Assembly: GCA_963743785.1 (NCBI GenBank)
Contig: CAVURD010000012.1
Location: forward strand, 124,001-188,000
From: Bog-473 sp963743785
GTDB taxonomy: Bacteria; Actinomycetota; Acidimicrobiia; Acidimicrobiales; RAAP-2
Direction of reading: 5' to 3'
DNA: 64,000 nt
The position numbers and the translations under genes are program-made. The notes under the pieces are model-generated. The model was not told where the DNA came from, made no database searches, and worked only from the letters and a program-made list of their open reading frames with translations. Positions 46,486 through 55,404 of this stretch are shown here, piece after piece; positions within the stretch are counted from its first letter, which is position 1, and every line of letters starts with the position of its first letter.

Positions 46486-46770
46486 ATGGATGCGGAATCA
46501 CACTGGGAGGAATGGCAACGGGTGATCCAGGGTGACGAGTTCGATGCGATGGAGGTGCTTGCCATTGCGGCGATGTATGAGCGGTATTTCCAGGAGATCC
46601 AAAGTCGGGCGGTGAATGTGCTCCGCGGCGAGGGACGAACATGGCAGGAGATCGCCGACGCCGTGGGGGTCGCCAAGCAGACTGCATGGCAAAAGTGGCG
46701 GACGCCCGCTGAGAAGAGCAAGGAGTTTGCTGAACGGCTCATTGACTTTTCTAGGTTTCCCCGACGCTGA
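46486..46770 (+). CDS. Small HTH-like DNA-binding protein
   Basis: 94 residues, helical. The C-terminal half has a helix-turn-helix-like segment TWQEIADAVGVAKQTAWQKW, as in small regulators and transposon helper proteins. Preceded by a palindrome and -10 box and without a ribosome binding site, which suits a leaderless, self-regulated gene. It sits just inside the left edge of the island. Function inferred. Confidence 0.62.
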   Translation: MDAESHWEEWQRVIQGDEFDAMEVLAIAAMYERYFQEIQSRAVNVLRGEGRTWQEIADAVGVAKQTAWQKWRTPAEKSKEFAERLIDFSRFPRR

Positions 46771-46841
46771 GCGCGGTGCCCACATCGCCGGCTCGGAGAC
46801 CGTTTCGAGCACGACGGGTGCTGATCACTCACAATTGGAAC

Positions 46842-47538
46842 GTGAGCGTTCTACCCCCCGATTACGACACCGACCCAGAGCGGTTCTTGTCGAATGCCAA
46901 ATGGGACCACGACGATGTCCATCCCCACGTGGCAGAGCAGATCGCTCAGGCGGGGGCCAACAGGGTCCTCGATGTTGGCGGCGGACATGGCGCCCTGACC
47001 CGACTCTTACTCGACCTTGGCATGAAGGGCGTTCTGCTCGACATCTCGCCGACGATGCTGGCCCTTGGTTCCCGTCCGGCGGAGCGTTCGGGCTGATGGC
47101 GGACGACTCCCCGTCTCCGACTCCAGCTTCGATGCCGTCGCGGCTCTGTACACGCTCTACCACTACGAGGATCCGCTCGTGCCAATCAGTGAGTGCCGGC
47201 GGGTACTTCGGACGGGTGGGCTCTTTGTGGCCTGCTCGGCCAATCGAAACAGCACGCCTGAGCTCTCCGCTGTGCTGCCCTGCTGGGGCGAACAAGGGAC
47301 GTTCGATGGCGAGGATGCGCCCGCCATCGTCGCCGATGTCTTCAACGGCTCGTATGACCAGGTCGAGGAGATGGGCTGGGACGCTCCGATGCATACCCTT
47401 ACCGATTCCGCGTATGCGACCGCATTCCTGCGGACCATGGGGATGAGCGAAGAAGGAGCATCGGCAGCTGCCAACCAGCTCCAATTGCCCATGACCCTGA
47501 CGATGCGCGGCCGTTTTGTCTACGCCATCAAGGGGTGA
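46842..47538 (+). pseudogene. SAM methyltransferase, frameshifted
   Basis: GTG 46842 opens a methyltransferase (VSVLPPDYDTDPERFLSNAK) with motif I RVLDVGGGHGALTRLL and a following acidic strand VLLDISPTM. Near 47065-47090 one indel shifts the frame; the rest (VSDSSFDAVAALYTLYHYED, RRVLRTGGLFVACSANR) continues to 47538. One lesion separates it from an intact gene of about 230 codons. Confidence 0.78.
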
Positions 47539-47648
47539 GGTTCGCCCCATACGCCGGCCCCAGGCGTCAAAAACGGGCCTTTTGATACGCCAGGGTTGGA
47601 TGACGCCACGGTTCCACTCGGTCGCTCCCCTCGCGCAAAACTGTCGGT

Positions 47649-48239
47649 ATGGGAACGGGCATCCCCGACTACGTGACTCACTACTACGTGGCTGGCCGAC
47701 CGCCGTTTCTGAATCTTTCCGATCTTCCTGACGAGGGGCTGGCCCCGGTACTCGCAGAGCTGGCTGCGGAACGACTTCGAGGTGTTTCAGCTCGCGTCTT
47801 CGGTAGCCGTTACGTGGATCTTCGGAAGCGCACCGAAGCGAAGCTGTGGGAGCTCTTCGTCGAGATCGGCGGCAAGCCTCGTCGGATGGCACCCCACTAC
47901 TTCGTTCTCGGCTCCTCACGCTGGTTCGAGGGGTTGTCGACGCAGATGCAGGAAATCAGATTCGCCATCGATGACTTGCCGAGCGAAGCGACGAGCTTCA
48001 CTGTGCCCGACAGCTTCACAGCGATGGGGTTGGGAGCTGACTACGGACTTCATTTCGACCCAAAACCCCATCACGGCCAGGTCTATCGACTCTCCGAATT
48101 GAACGAGGTCAACGGCCGATGCGAAATGCCGATCGACGAGCCCGGCAACTACGCCGGATATGAGCGTGCTCCATTCGAGAAGTACGTGGAGATCCAGCTA
48201 TGGACCGATGGTCCCGTGTCGCATCTCACCGGAGCCTGA
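47649..48239 (+). CDS. Uncharacterised 196-residue actinobacterial protein
   Basis: ATG 47649, with a weak ribosome binding site. The protein starts GTGIPDYVTHYYVAGRPPFL, has a central helical region (LRKRTEAKLWELFVEIGGK) and ends with EKYVEIQLWTDGP. It recalls a family of unknown proteins in actinobacteria, with no catalytic motif I can name. Intact within an otherwise damaged island. Confidence 0.55.
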   Translation: MGTGIPDYVTHYYVAGRPPFLNLSDLPDEGLAPVLAELAAERLRGVSARVFGSRYVDLRKRTEAKLWELFVEIGGKPRRMAPHYFVLGSSRWFEGLSTQMQEIRFAIDDLPSEATSFTVPDSFTAMGLGADYGLHFDPKPHHGQVYRLSELNEVNGRCEMPIDEPGNYAGYERAPFEKYVEIQLWTDGPVSHLTGA

Positions 48240-48334
48240 CCGACCTGCCCCAGATCGCTGGCCTGGACACGCGCGGGTTGCGCGCTGACATTCGACGGAG
48301 GGTTCTTTGGCAAGCGTCTGAAATCTCGAATCCG

Positions 48335-48670
48335 TTACGGGTGTCGAACGATCCTGTGATCGCCGAATCGGCGGCAACACACGGTTGGATGCCTGTGTGC
48401 CTCGACTGTCGGTCACGGTTGTCCATTCCCAAGTCGCTCGGCCGTCGGGCCCGCGAAGCTCCAGGTCATCTCGAGCACGCCGGGAACGTTGACAGCCGAC
48501 TTCACGTGAAGCCTTGCCGGCCACGACGATGGATCATTTGTCACCGTGAACTGATCACAGGCCTCGTCGAACTCTCGAGCGGCCTGGCGGAGGGACTCCC
48601 GGTTGGACGCAGACAGCCGCTTGCGTCGGGTGCTAAACAGCGCCCTTTGAGATCTGTCACCCGTCGGCAA
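48335..48670 (-). pseudogene. RelE/ParE-like toxin pseudogene
   Basis: On the minus strand three frames rebuild a small toxin: first FSTRRKRLSASNRESLRQ then SSWPARLHVKSAVNVPGVLE and MTWSFAG, then DGRATWEWTTV, then CRRFGDHRIVRHP ending at TAA 48335. The pattern of a basic helix, LxVKxxxxxPGxxEMTW, DGRAT and RRxGDHxI is that of a common RelE-like toxin group. Two frameshifts destroy it, and no antitoxin partner is seen. It fills most of the 48240-48685 gap. Confidence 0.6.
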
Positions 48671-48685
48671 TCGGAGGTTTCGACC

Positions 48686-50158
48686 ATGGCTATCGTCTCG
48701 TTCTCCCGCCGCTTAGCCGATCTCGCCGCGGCCGATCCCTCCCGTGCAGCCATCACATGCGGCGAGGACACCCTGACGCGGACTGAACTCGAAACAGCCG
48801 CCGATGCTCTTGCCCGACAACTGCTCGAAGACGGGGTGAAGCACGGTGAGATGGTCACGATTGCCCTGCCCAACTCCATCGACTGGTTCGTCGCCGTCGT
48901 AGCTACATGGAAGATCGGAGCGACTCCCCAGCCGGTGTCGTCGCGACTACCGGCTCGCGAGCTGGCCGCAATCGTGGACCTCGCCGATCCACGAGTGATA
49001 CTCGGGGCCGAACCCGACGCCTTCGTAGATCGTACCTGCCGGCCGCTCGGCTACGTCGCCCCGACGGTGGCGTCGGATGTGAAGCCGCTCCCTGACGCCA
49101 CCTCGCTCGCATGGAAGGCGCCGACCTCGGGAGGCTCCACCGGCCGTCCGAAGCTCATCGTGGCCGGCCAGCCCTCGAGCATGGATGACGAAGCGCCCCC
49201 CAATCTTCTGATCCAGCTTGACGGCTGCCTCATGATGCCCGGGCCGCTGTATCACAACGGCCCGATCGTGTGGTCATGCGGAGCATTGCTTGCCGGCAAC
49301 CACGTTGTGGTCCTTCCTCGCTTTGATGCTGAATCCACCTTGGCAGGAATCGAACAACACCGAGCCGACATTGCGTACCTGGTACCGACGATGATGAAGC
49401 GCATTTGGCGGTTGCCTCTCGACGTGCGCGAGAGCTACGACCTCTCTTCGCTCCGCCTGATCTGGCACCTGGCGGAGCCCTGCCCCCCGTGGCTCAAAGA
49501 CGCCTGGATCGAGTGGCTCGGGCCCGAGCGAATCTTTGAGCTGTACGCCGGAACAGAAGCGCAGGCCGCCACGGTGATCACCGGAACCCAATGGCTCGAG
49601 CACCGAGGTTCGGTCGGCCGGCCGCTCACTGGATCGGTAAGTATCACCGACGTAGACGGCAACGAGGTCCCATCCGGTGTAGAGGGAGAGGTTTGGCTCA
49701 AGTCTGGAATTGACAGCCCGACCTACCGCTACGTCGGCGCCGAAGCCCGAACGCGCGAAGGCGGCTGGGAGTCACTCGGCGACAATGGCTGGCTCGACGC
49801 CGACGGCTACCTCTATCTCGGTGATCGCACGACCGACATGATTCTCACCGGAGGTTCAAACGTGTACCCGGCCGAGGTCGAGGCAGCCATTTCGGAACAC
49901 CCCGGGGTGCAGTCCTGCGCGGTGATTGGGCTGCCAGATGACGACCTTGGCAACATTGTCCACGCGATCATCGAAGCCGATCCCAGCGAATTCCAGCTGG
50001 AAGAACTGCTCACATTCCTGGGCGAGCGCCTCGTCCGCTACAAGGTGCCGCGCAGTATCGAGATCGTGAACGAGCCTTTGCGCGACGATGCTGGCAAACT
50101 CCGCCGCAGCGCCCTCCGCTCCGAGCGCCTGCGGTCGATCGCCGACGCCACTGGTTGA
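48686..50158 (+). CDS. Acyl-CoA ligase (AMP-binding enzyme)
   Basis: 490 residues from ATG 48686, after cggaggt. ANL-family adenylate-forming enzyme that activates a carboxylic acid as acyl-AMP and transfers it to CoA. Motifs: P-loop TSGGSTGRPKLI (usual TSGTTGxPK varied), ELYAGTEAQA (TE motif), DNGWLDADGYLYLGDRTTDM and the C-terminal catalytic Lys region (LRDDAGKLRR). Complete; the largest intact gene of the island. Confidence 0.9.
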   Translation: MAIVSFSRRLADLAAADPSRAAITCGEDTLTRTELETAADALARQLLEDGVKHGEMVTIALPNSIDWFVAVVATWKIGATPQPVSSRLPARELAAIVDLADPRVILGAEPDAFVDRTCRPLGYVAPTVASDVKPLPDATSLAWKAPTSGGSTGRPKLIVAGQPSSMDDEAPPNLLIQLDGCLMMPGPLYHNGPIVWSCGALLAGNHVVVLPRFDAESTLAGIEQHRADIAYLVPTMMKRIWRLPLDVRESYDLSSLRLIWHLAEPCPPWLKDAWIEWLGPERIFELYAGTEAQAATVITGTQWLEHRGSVGRPLTGSVSITDVDGNEVPSGVEGEVWLKSGIDSPTYRYVGAEARTREGGWESLGDNGWLDADGYLYLGDRTTDMILTGGSNVYPAEVEAAISEHPGVQSCAVIGLPDDDLGNIVHAIIEADPSEFQLEELLTFLGERLVRYKVPRSIEIVNEPLRDDAGKLRRSALRSERLRSIADATG

Positions 50159-50276
50159 CCAGGCGCAGTGGGCATCATCTGGCAGCAAACTGACCCGTCG
50201 AACGGATTGGCGATCGGGGATAGCTCAGTTGCTTGCCGCGCCCGATGCACAGGTCACTGAGTGGAATACTTCTAGG

Positions 50277-50785
50277 GTGGATCACTGGGGCGCACCGCTC
50301 TATGGCGACCCATGTCGCGAATGTGGCTTACCTGGGCCGCTGGACAAGCTGCCTCGATCTCGCTGATGCGCAGTCTTCCTGACTCGATCGACGAGCTGAT
50401 GATGGGCGCAAATGGAACAGAGCGACTCCCGGACCTCGGGTGGAATACCTCCGGTTACATCGCGCATATGACCGATAACACAAGGATTTGGGCCGAGCGG
50501 CTTATAGCCGCGGCGCGGGGTGCGGACGCGCACGTCGTCCCCTACGACCCCGATTTACTGGCCGAGTCCAGGCACTACAACGACGTGGCTCTGCAGGGAG
50601 CGCTGTGGTCGTTTCGCATCGCAGTTGAGAATTGGCTTAGCGCCGTCGATGAGGCGGTTCCCGCTGGAATCGTCATACTGCACTCGGAACGCGGCGCGAT
50701 GGAACTCTCCGATGTCCTTGCTTCGAATGCCCACGACGCCTCCCACCACCGCTGGGACTTGACAAGGATTCTTCACGACCGCTGA
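50277..50785 (+). pseudogene. DinB-like protein, N-terminal frameshift
   Basis: GTG 50277 opens VDHWGAPLYGDPCRECG, the usual N-terminal Cys pair region of a DinB/MDMPI-like family. Around 50325 the frame shifts and continues from TWAAGQAASISLMRSLPDSI through DLGWNTSGYIAHMTDNTRIW to SNAHDASHHRWDLTRILHDR at 50785, whose His residues bind metal. One indel. A protein beginning at ATG 50312 would lack the N-terminus. Confidence 0.68.
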
Positions 50786-50866
50786 ACGAATAGCGACGAC
50801 ACCTCCCAGAAACCGAGGAGCATGGCACCCGTCCCGGGGATAGAAGCAGGCTCTGGCGGGCCCGTC

Positions 50867-51496
50867 TCATCTGAGGACTATGGGGTGTTCGAGGACGCAC
50901 TCGAGCTCCGCGAGAGCCTGGTCGGGGTCGGTCACCTTGATGGTGCGCATGCCGAGGGCGCGGGCTGGCTTGAGGTTGACCCCGAGGTCGTCTAGAAAGA
51001 CCGACTCCTCGGGCTCAACACTGACCGTCGCGCAGGCGAGTTCATAAAAGCGGGGATCGGGTTTGCGCACCCCCAGGACGCGTGATTCGAGGACGGCATC
51101 GAAGAGTGCGTACACCGCGGCCACCTCCTCGGAGACAACGCTCTCGGCCGACGCAAAGTTGTTCGTCAGGCAGGCTGTCTTGTAGGTAGTCCGGCATGTC
51201 TTGATGGCGGCGACCATCTGGGGACGGATTTCGCCCCCAAGCCTCTCGAGCACGAGTCGCCCGTCGACCTCGTGGCCAAGGGAGCGCGCTTCTGTGGCCC
51301 ACTCCGGCCCGAACGCGTCGACGCCGAGTTCACCACGTTCCAATCGTGCCCAGGCGTTGTCGTGCGGATTGGTGGCATTGACGGTGCGGATGAAACCGGG
51401 AGGAAGTCCATGTTCGGTCTCGAGGCGTGCAAACGCTTCGAATGGGCTCGTCGAGATGACACCGCCGAAGTCAAACATCACTGCCCGTATGGCCAC
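50867..51496 (-). CDS. HAD-superfamily hydrolase
   Basis: 209 residues from GTG 51496, after aggagg; the frame upstream to 51544 is not needed. HAD motif I is VMFDFGGVIS (Asp-x-Gly variant where the second Asp is Gly), motif II CLTNNFA, motif III Lys in GVRKPDP, motif IV FLDDLGVNL. A cap domain lies between I and II. Phosphatase or epoxide-hydrolase-N-like; the missing second Asp in motif I hints at non-phosphatase chemistry. Confidence 0.82.
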   Translation of the reverse strand: MAIRAVMFDFGGVISTSPFEAFARLETEHGLPPGFIRTVNATNPHDNAWARLERGELGVDAFGPEWATEARSLGHEVDGRLVLERLGGEIRPQMVAAIKTCRTTYKTACLTNNFASAESVVSEEVAAVYALFDAVLESRVLGVRKPDPRFYELACATVSVEPEESVFLDDLGVNLKPARALGMRTIKVTDPDQALAELECVLEHPIVLR

Positions 51497-51523
51497 CCGC
51501 TCCTCCTGAGGTCTGGTCCAAGT

Positions 51524-51808
51524 ATGACGTCGGGTCATGTACATGTGCTGGATCAGGAAGCCGATGGAGTACGGCTATTGCGCATGACGACGAGCAGGGT
51601 CGAAGGACCCCAATCCATCCTTGACATGCACTATCTCGTCGCTTCGCCATCGGGAATCGAACATCTCGTTGAAACCCATCGGATGACCCTGTTCACATTG
51701 TCCGAATACGAGTCGGCGTTCTTGGCATCCAATCTGACGTTCGAGTTCGATCAGGTTGGGCCAATTGGTCGCGGCGCGCTGATCGGTCTGGCTCCCTGGA
51801 AGCGTTAA
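51524..51808 (+). pseudogene. Methyltransferase C-terminal fragment
   Basis: About 95 codons similar to the C-terminal beta-hairpin part of class I methyltransferases (YLVASPSGIEHLVETHRMTL, FTLSEYESAF, GRGALIGLAPW). The SAM-binding N-terminal part is missing, and no ribosome binding site precedes ATG 51524, so it looks like a truncated gene. Confidence 0.55.
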
Positions 51809-51855
51809 CAGCGGTCCACGGTGCTTCTGATCCAGCGTGAGCGGGCCCGTTCAAT

Positions 51856-52557
51856 TCAGAGGCGACCGGCAGAGCCGAAAATGAACCATCGCGTCGCCTG
51901 GATCTCAGTCGTCCAGCCCTCTGCCTCGATGAGTGACTGCAGCTCACCTGGCTCGTACATCACACTGACGACCCGATACTGCGATCCGTCGGTAAGACGA
52001 CGCAGGTGACGGTCGGTGTCGTATCGGACGACGAATGGATCCTTCACACTCGTGTCTGGCGCTGGGTCGTTTCGATTGTCGATGAGGAACGCCCGGCCCG
52101 AGGGAGTGAGGCATGAGTGAACCAGGGACCAGAACTCGCCAAACCGAGCCCTTGGGACGTGCGAAAGCCAGAAGGAGAAGAACACAGCGTCATATTTGGA
52201 GTCTGCTCGCCAATCGAAGAGATCCTCTACGACATAGTTGACATCGGAGCGTCCCACCCGCGCCTGGTTGAGTGCGAGAACCTCAGGCGAACTGTCCACA
52301 ACGGTGAGACGGTCGGCTGTCCGTGCGAGGCGCTCAGTCCACCAACCCGTTCCCCCCGCCAGTTCCAAGACCGAGCCCTTCGCTCCAAATGAGGTGAGGG
52401 CCTCGTCCACGACCGCTACTTGGCGCTGCCATTCGCGCAGCTGATCCTCGCCCCGGTCAAACCGACCCCGTCGCTCCCACCATTCGTCATACTCGGGCGC
52501 TCGCGCCCGATAGTACGAACGCTGCTCGGCGAGCAGGTCATCGTCGTTCACGTCCAC
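51856..52557 (-). CDS. Class I SAM-dependent methyltransferase
   Basis: 233 residues. SAM site VLELAGGTGWWTERLAR, acidic VVDSSPEVL strand, post-I NYVVEDLFDW, and a C-terminal strand pair SLIEAEGWTTEIQATRWFIF. Small-molecule methyltransferase, intact. Last gene of the island before tRNA-Pro. The bases 52558-52760 after its start hold no gene. Confidence 0.87.
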   Translation of the reverse strand: MDVNDDDLLAEQRSYYRARAPEYDEWWERRGRFDRGEDQLREWQRQVAVVDEALTSFGAKGSVLELAGGTGWWTERLARTADRLTVVDSSPEVLALNQARVGRSDVNYVVEDLFDWRADSKYDAVFFSFWLSHVPRARFGEFWSLVHSCLTPSGRAFLIDNRNDPAPDTSVKDPFVVRYDTDRHLRRLTDGSQYRVVSVMYEPGELQSLIEAEGWTTEIQATRWFIFGSAGRL

Positions 52558-52760
52558 AGTGTCGCGCTCGTGGGTGAGTGCCTCAATGATTGGCCAGCTG
52601 TACCTGGACCCGGCATCAGAGGTTCTTCAGTCAGTACCGCGAAGGGTGACGAGCGCAGAGCATGTGGAGGGTGGAGTGATTCTCTTCGCGCCCAAATCGC
52701 GCCAAACGGATGTGTACCGGATGAGCAATTCAAGAGCCCACCCCCTGAACTGGTGCTTCG

Positions 52761-52838
52761 TGGTCGGGCTGCCCGGATTTGAACCGGGGACCTCTGCGTC
52801 CCGAACGCAGCGCGCTAACCAAGCTGCGCCACAGCCCG
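52761..52838 (-). tRNA. tRNA-Pro(CGG)
   Basis: Minus strand. Acceptor arm cgggctg/cagcccg, anticodon stem ctgcg/cgcag with loop ttcggga (CGG), T arm ccccggttcaaatccgggg-like with intact pairing, encoded CCA at 52761-52763. It matches the fragment at 46296-46330. Confidence 0.95.
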
Positions 52839-52869
52839 TCCGCCTCCCGAAGGAAGCAGGCCAGCCACC

Positions 52870-53766
52870 TTAGCCCTCTGTTTGGGACGACTCCCCGGGG
52901 TCACGGGCATCGCTCGATGGGCGGAGCGAGGTGGCCACCACCTGGGCCACCCGGCGCTTGTCCATCTCGACCACCCGGAGGTCCCAGTCGCCGACGCGCA
53001 CCTGCTCGCCCTCGGAGGGGATGTGGCCAAAACGGTCAAAGAGCAGACCGCCCAGCGTCACGAACTCACCCTCGGGCACCTCCATGTCCAGACGCTCGCG
53101 CAGCTCGTCGACATTGGTCTGACCTTCGACCAGCCAGCGGGTGCCGTCCACCCGGACGATGGCGGCCTCGTCCCCTTCGTCGAACTCGTCGTTCAAATCA
53201 CCGACCAGGGGCTCGAGGAGGTCCTTGATCGTCAGGACGCCGGCCACGCCGCCGTACTCGTCCACCACCACGGCGAAGGCGCGCCGGTGCTGCCGCAGGT
53301 CGGCCAGGGCCTCGAGCACGCCGAGGGATTCGGGGACCACGTAGGGCTGGCGAACCTTGCGGGAGATCTCGAGCGGGCTGGGGTCGGTGGTATCCCGGGC
53401 GGACGGGCCGACCTGGCTGGCACGGAAGATGTCGTTGACGAAGAGGATCCCGATCAGGTCATCGAGGTCGCCGTGGACCACGGGAAAGCAGCTGTGCCCC
53501 GACGTGCGCACGGCCCGGGCCACGTCGTCGGCCTGCACCGGAATGGTCAGGGCGGTCACGTCGACCCGGGGTGTCATGACCTCGCGCACGTCCATGACCC
53601 GCAGATCGGCCAGTGCGTCGAGGATGATGCGTTCCTGTTCGGCCGCCGCGTCGGGGGTCTTGGTGCGGGCGGGCGGCCGTGCGTCGCCCTCGGCCGGTCG
53701 GCGCCAGGGCCGACGGGGCCTACGGGATGGGGCGGAAGGAGGAGGCGATGCTTTCCTGGTCGACAC
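52870..53766 (-). CDS. CorC/HlyC-type CBS-domain protein
   Basis: 298 residues from GTG 53766. An Arg/Pro-rich N-terminus is followed by two CBS domains (VMTPRVDVTALTIPVQADDV, YVVPESLGVLEALADLRQHR) and a CorC_HlyC domain (FVTLGGLLFDRFGHIPSEGE). No membrane DUF21 domain is present, so it is a soluble CorC-type protein related to cobalt/magnesium efflux. Eleven bases after the response regulator, likely co-transcribed. Confidence 0.85.
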   Translation of the reverse strand: MSTRKASPPPSAPSRRPRRPWRRPAEGDARPPARTKTPDAAAEQERIILDALADLRVMDVREVMTPRVDVTALTIPVQADDVARAVRTSGHSCFPVVHGDLDDLIGILFVNDIFRASQVGPSARDTTDPSPLEISRKVRQPYVVPESLGVLEALADLRQHRRAFAVVVDEYGGVAGVLTIKDLLEPLVGDLNDEFDEGDEAAIVRVDGTRWLVEGQTNVDELRERLDMEVPEGEFVTLGGLLFDRFGHIPSEGEQVRVGDWDLRVVEMDKRRVAQVVATSLRPSSDARDPGESSQTEG

Positions 53767-53777
53767 GCGGTGCCGGA

Positions 53778-54233
53778 TCAGCCTGCCGGTTCGCTGCCCG
53801 CCGCGAGCTCGGGTCCGGCACCCACCAGCACGGGCACGGGCGAAAATGAGGTGTCGAAGTAGGTGCCGTCGTCGAGCAGCGCCAGCACGGCCCGGCGCAG
53901 ACGGAGGGGGTCGAGCGGCTTGACCAGCCAGCCTTCGGCGCCCGAGCGACGGGCCAGGAAGACGTCGGGGCGTCGGTCCAGCAACATCAGGACCGCGATG
54001 TGATCCAGGGCGTCATAGGACTCCTGCAGCCTGAGCTCGAGGGTGACGGCCATGCCGCCCATGTTGCCCATCTGCATGTCCACGATGACCAGATCGGGGG
54101 ATTCCTCCGTCACGAAGGCGATGAGTTCGGGTCCCGAGGTGACCGAATGGACCGTGACGTCGGGCCCGCTGATGACGGCCTCCACCTCTCGGCGGAGGGT
54201 GGGCGCATCGCTGGCGACCAGGATGGTCTGCAC
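53778..54233 (-). CDS. Single-domain response regulator (receiver)
   Basis: 151 residues from GTG 54233. A CheY-like receiver: acidic pair in ILVASDAPTLRRE, phosphoacceptor Asp in LVIVDMQMGN, and conserved Lys in GWLVKPLDP. No output domain follows; the C-terminal tail is Gly/Pro-rich. No histidine kinase is near, so the input is unknown. Between the ArsA pair and CorC in the same direction. Confidence 0.82.
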   Translation of the reverse strand: MQTILVASDAPTLRREVEAVISGPDVTVHSVTSGPELIAFVTEESPDLVIVDMQMGNMGGMAVTLELRLQESYDALDHIAVLMLLDRRPDVFLARRSGAEGWLVKPLDPLRLRRAVLALLDDGTYFDTSFSPVPVLVGAGPELAAGSEPAG

Positions 54234-54315
54234 CTGGGCGAGACTATCGGACCGCGGTCGGGGTGCGATAGCCCGCGACCGCTCAGGGACGCCGCTCAAG
54301 GACGAACACGAGCGC

Positions 54316-55404
54316 TCAGGGACGAACCGACGAGGTGAAGAGATGGTCGGCCGTGCGTTCGAGTGCTTCGAGATCATGCACGTCCTGGCCGAAGAGGGGG
54401 ATGCGACCGACGGGCGCCGGGGACAGGCGGCCGGCCAGGTCGGCGAAGGACTCCTCCTCCCGCTCGGACACCTGGTTGAGCGCGAACAGGTTGGCCTCGA
54501 GCGCAGCCAGCGGGTCGGCGCCGTTCCCGACCGGGGCCGGTGAGCCGGGTTCGCCCTCCCGGCCGAAGTGGGGATGGATGCGATTGACCACCAGGGCCGC
54601 CGGCACCACGTCCCGTTCGGCCAGCTTCTCGGCGAAGAAACTGGCTTCGGCCACCGCATCGGGCCGGGCCGAGGTCACCAGCACGTATGCGGTGGCCGGG
54701 TCGGCCAGGAGCTCCCGCACGGCGCCGGCCCGGGTCCGAAAGCCCTCCTCCATCCCCTCGAAGGCTTGGAAGAAGCCGACGGCGTCCTCCACGATCTCGG
54801 CGCCCGCCACCTTGGAGATGGTGCGCAGGAGGGCCTGGGTGGCCACCCCGATCGCCTTGAGGGACATCCGGGTGGGAACCAGCAAGGCCCGGAAGAGGCG
54901 GTTCTCCAGGAACCGGGTGAGGCGCCGGGGGGCATCGAGCAGATCCAAGGCATTGCGGGTCGGTGGCGTGTCGACCACCACCACATCGAACTCCCCGGAC
55001 TCGACCAGCTCGTACAGCTTCTCCATGGCCATGTACTCCTGGGTGCCGGAGAGCGCGCCGGCCAGGTTCTGGTAGAGGCGGTTGGCCTGAATCGATTCGG
55101 CCTGGTCGGTCGTGCGGGCGTAGCGGTGGACGAGGTCGTCGAAGGTGCCCTTCGTATCGAGCATGACGGCGTGAAGACGGCCGGGCCAGTCCCCCTCGAC
55201 CTCGGTCGGCGTGTTGGCCAGGGATTGCACGCCCAACGAATCGGCCAGCCGACGGGCCGGGTCGACCGTGACCACGCAGGACCGCCGACCGGCTCGGGCC
55301 GCCGCCACGGCGAACGTGGCCGAGACGGTCGTCTTGCCGACACCGCCCGAGCCGCAACACACGATCACCGTCCGTTGTTCGACGATTTCGGGCAGGGTGG
55401 TCAC
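54316..55404 (-). CDS. ArsA/Get3-type ATPase, second subunit
   Basis: 362 residues from GTG 55404, which overlaps the stop of the first ATPase. Walker A is CCGSGGVGKTTVSATFAVAA, switch I DPARR, and VVVDTPPTRNALDLL. In mycobacteria two adjacent proteins of this type (Rv3679/Rv3680, BagA/BagB) form a heterodimer next to WhiB4. Here too the pair is next to a WhiB gene, so the same complex is likely. Confidence 0.9.
   Translation of the reverse strand: MTTLPEIVEQRTVIVCCGSGGVGKTTVSATFAVAAARAGRRSCVVTVDPARRLADSLGVQSLANTPTEVEGDWPGRLHAVMLDTKGTFDDLVHRYARTTDQAESIQANRLYQNLAGALSGTQEYMAMEKLYELVESGEFDVVVVDTPPTRNALDLLDAPRRLTRFLENRLFRALLVPTRMSLKAIGVATQALLRTISKVAGAEIVEDAVGFFQAFEGMEEGFRTRAGAVRELLADPATAYVLVTSARPDAVAEASFFAEKLAERDVVPAALVVNRIHPHFGREGEPGSPAPVGNGADPLAALEANLFALNQVSEREEESFADLAGRLSPAPVGRIPLFGQDVHDLEALERTADHLFTSSVRP

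Larger units (their letters stand above)
46296..52838. mobile_element. Putative relic genomic island bounded by tRNA-Pro sequence
   Basis: Its edges are a 35-bp tRNA-Pro fragment (46296-46330) and the intact tRNA-Pro(CGG). Direct orientation, one mismatch in 35, and a content of mostly small, unrelated and partly broken genes are what a tRNA-targeting integrative element leaves after decay. No integrase is visible, so the integration event is inferred, not proven. Confidence 0.45.
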
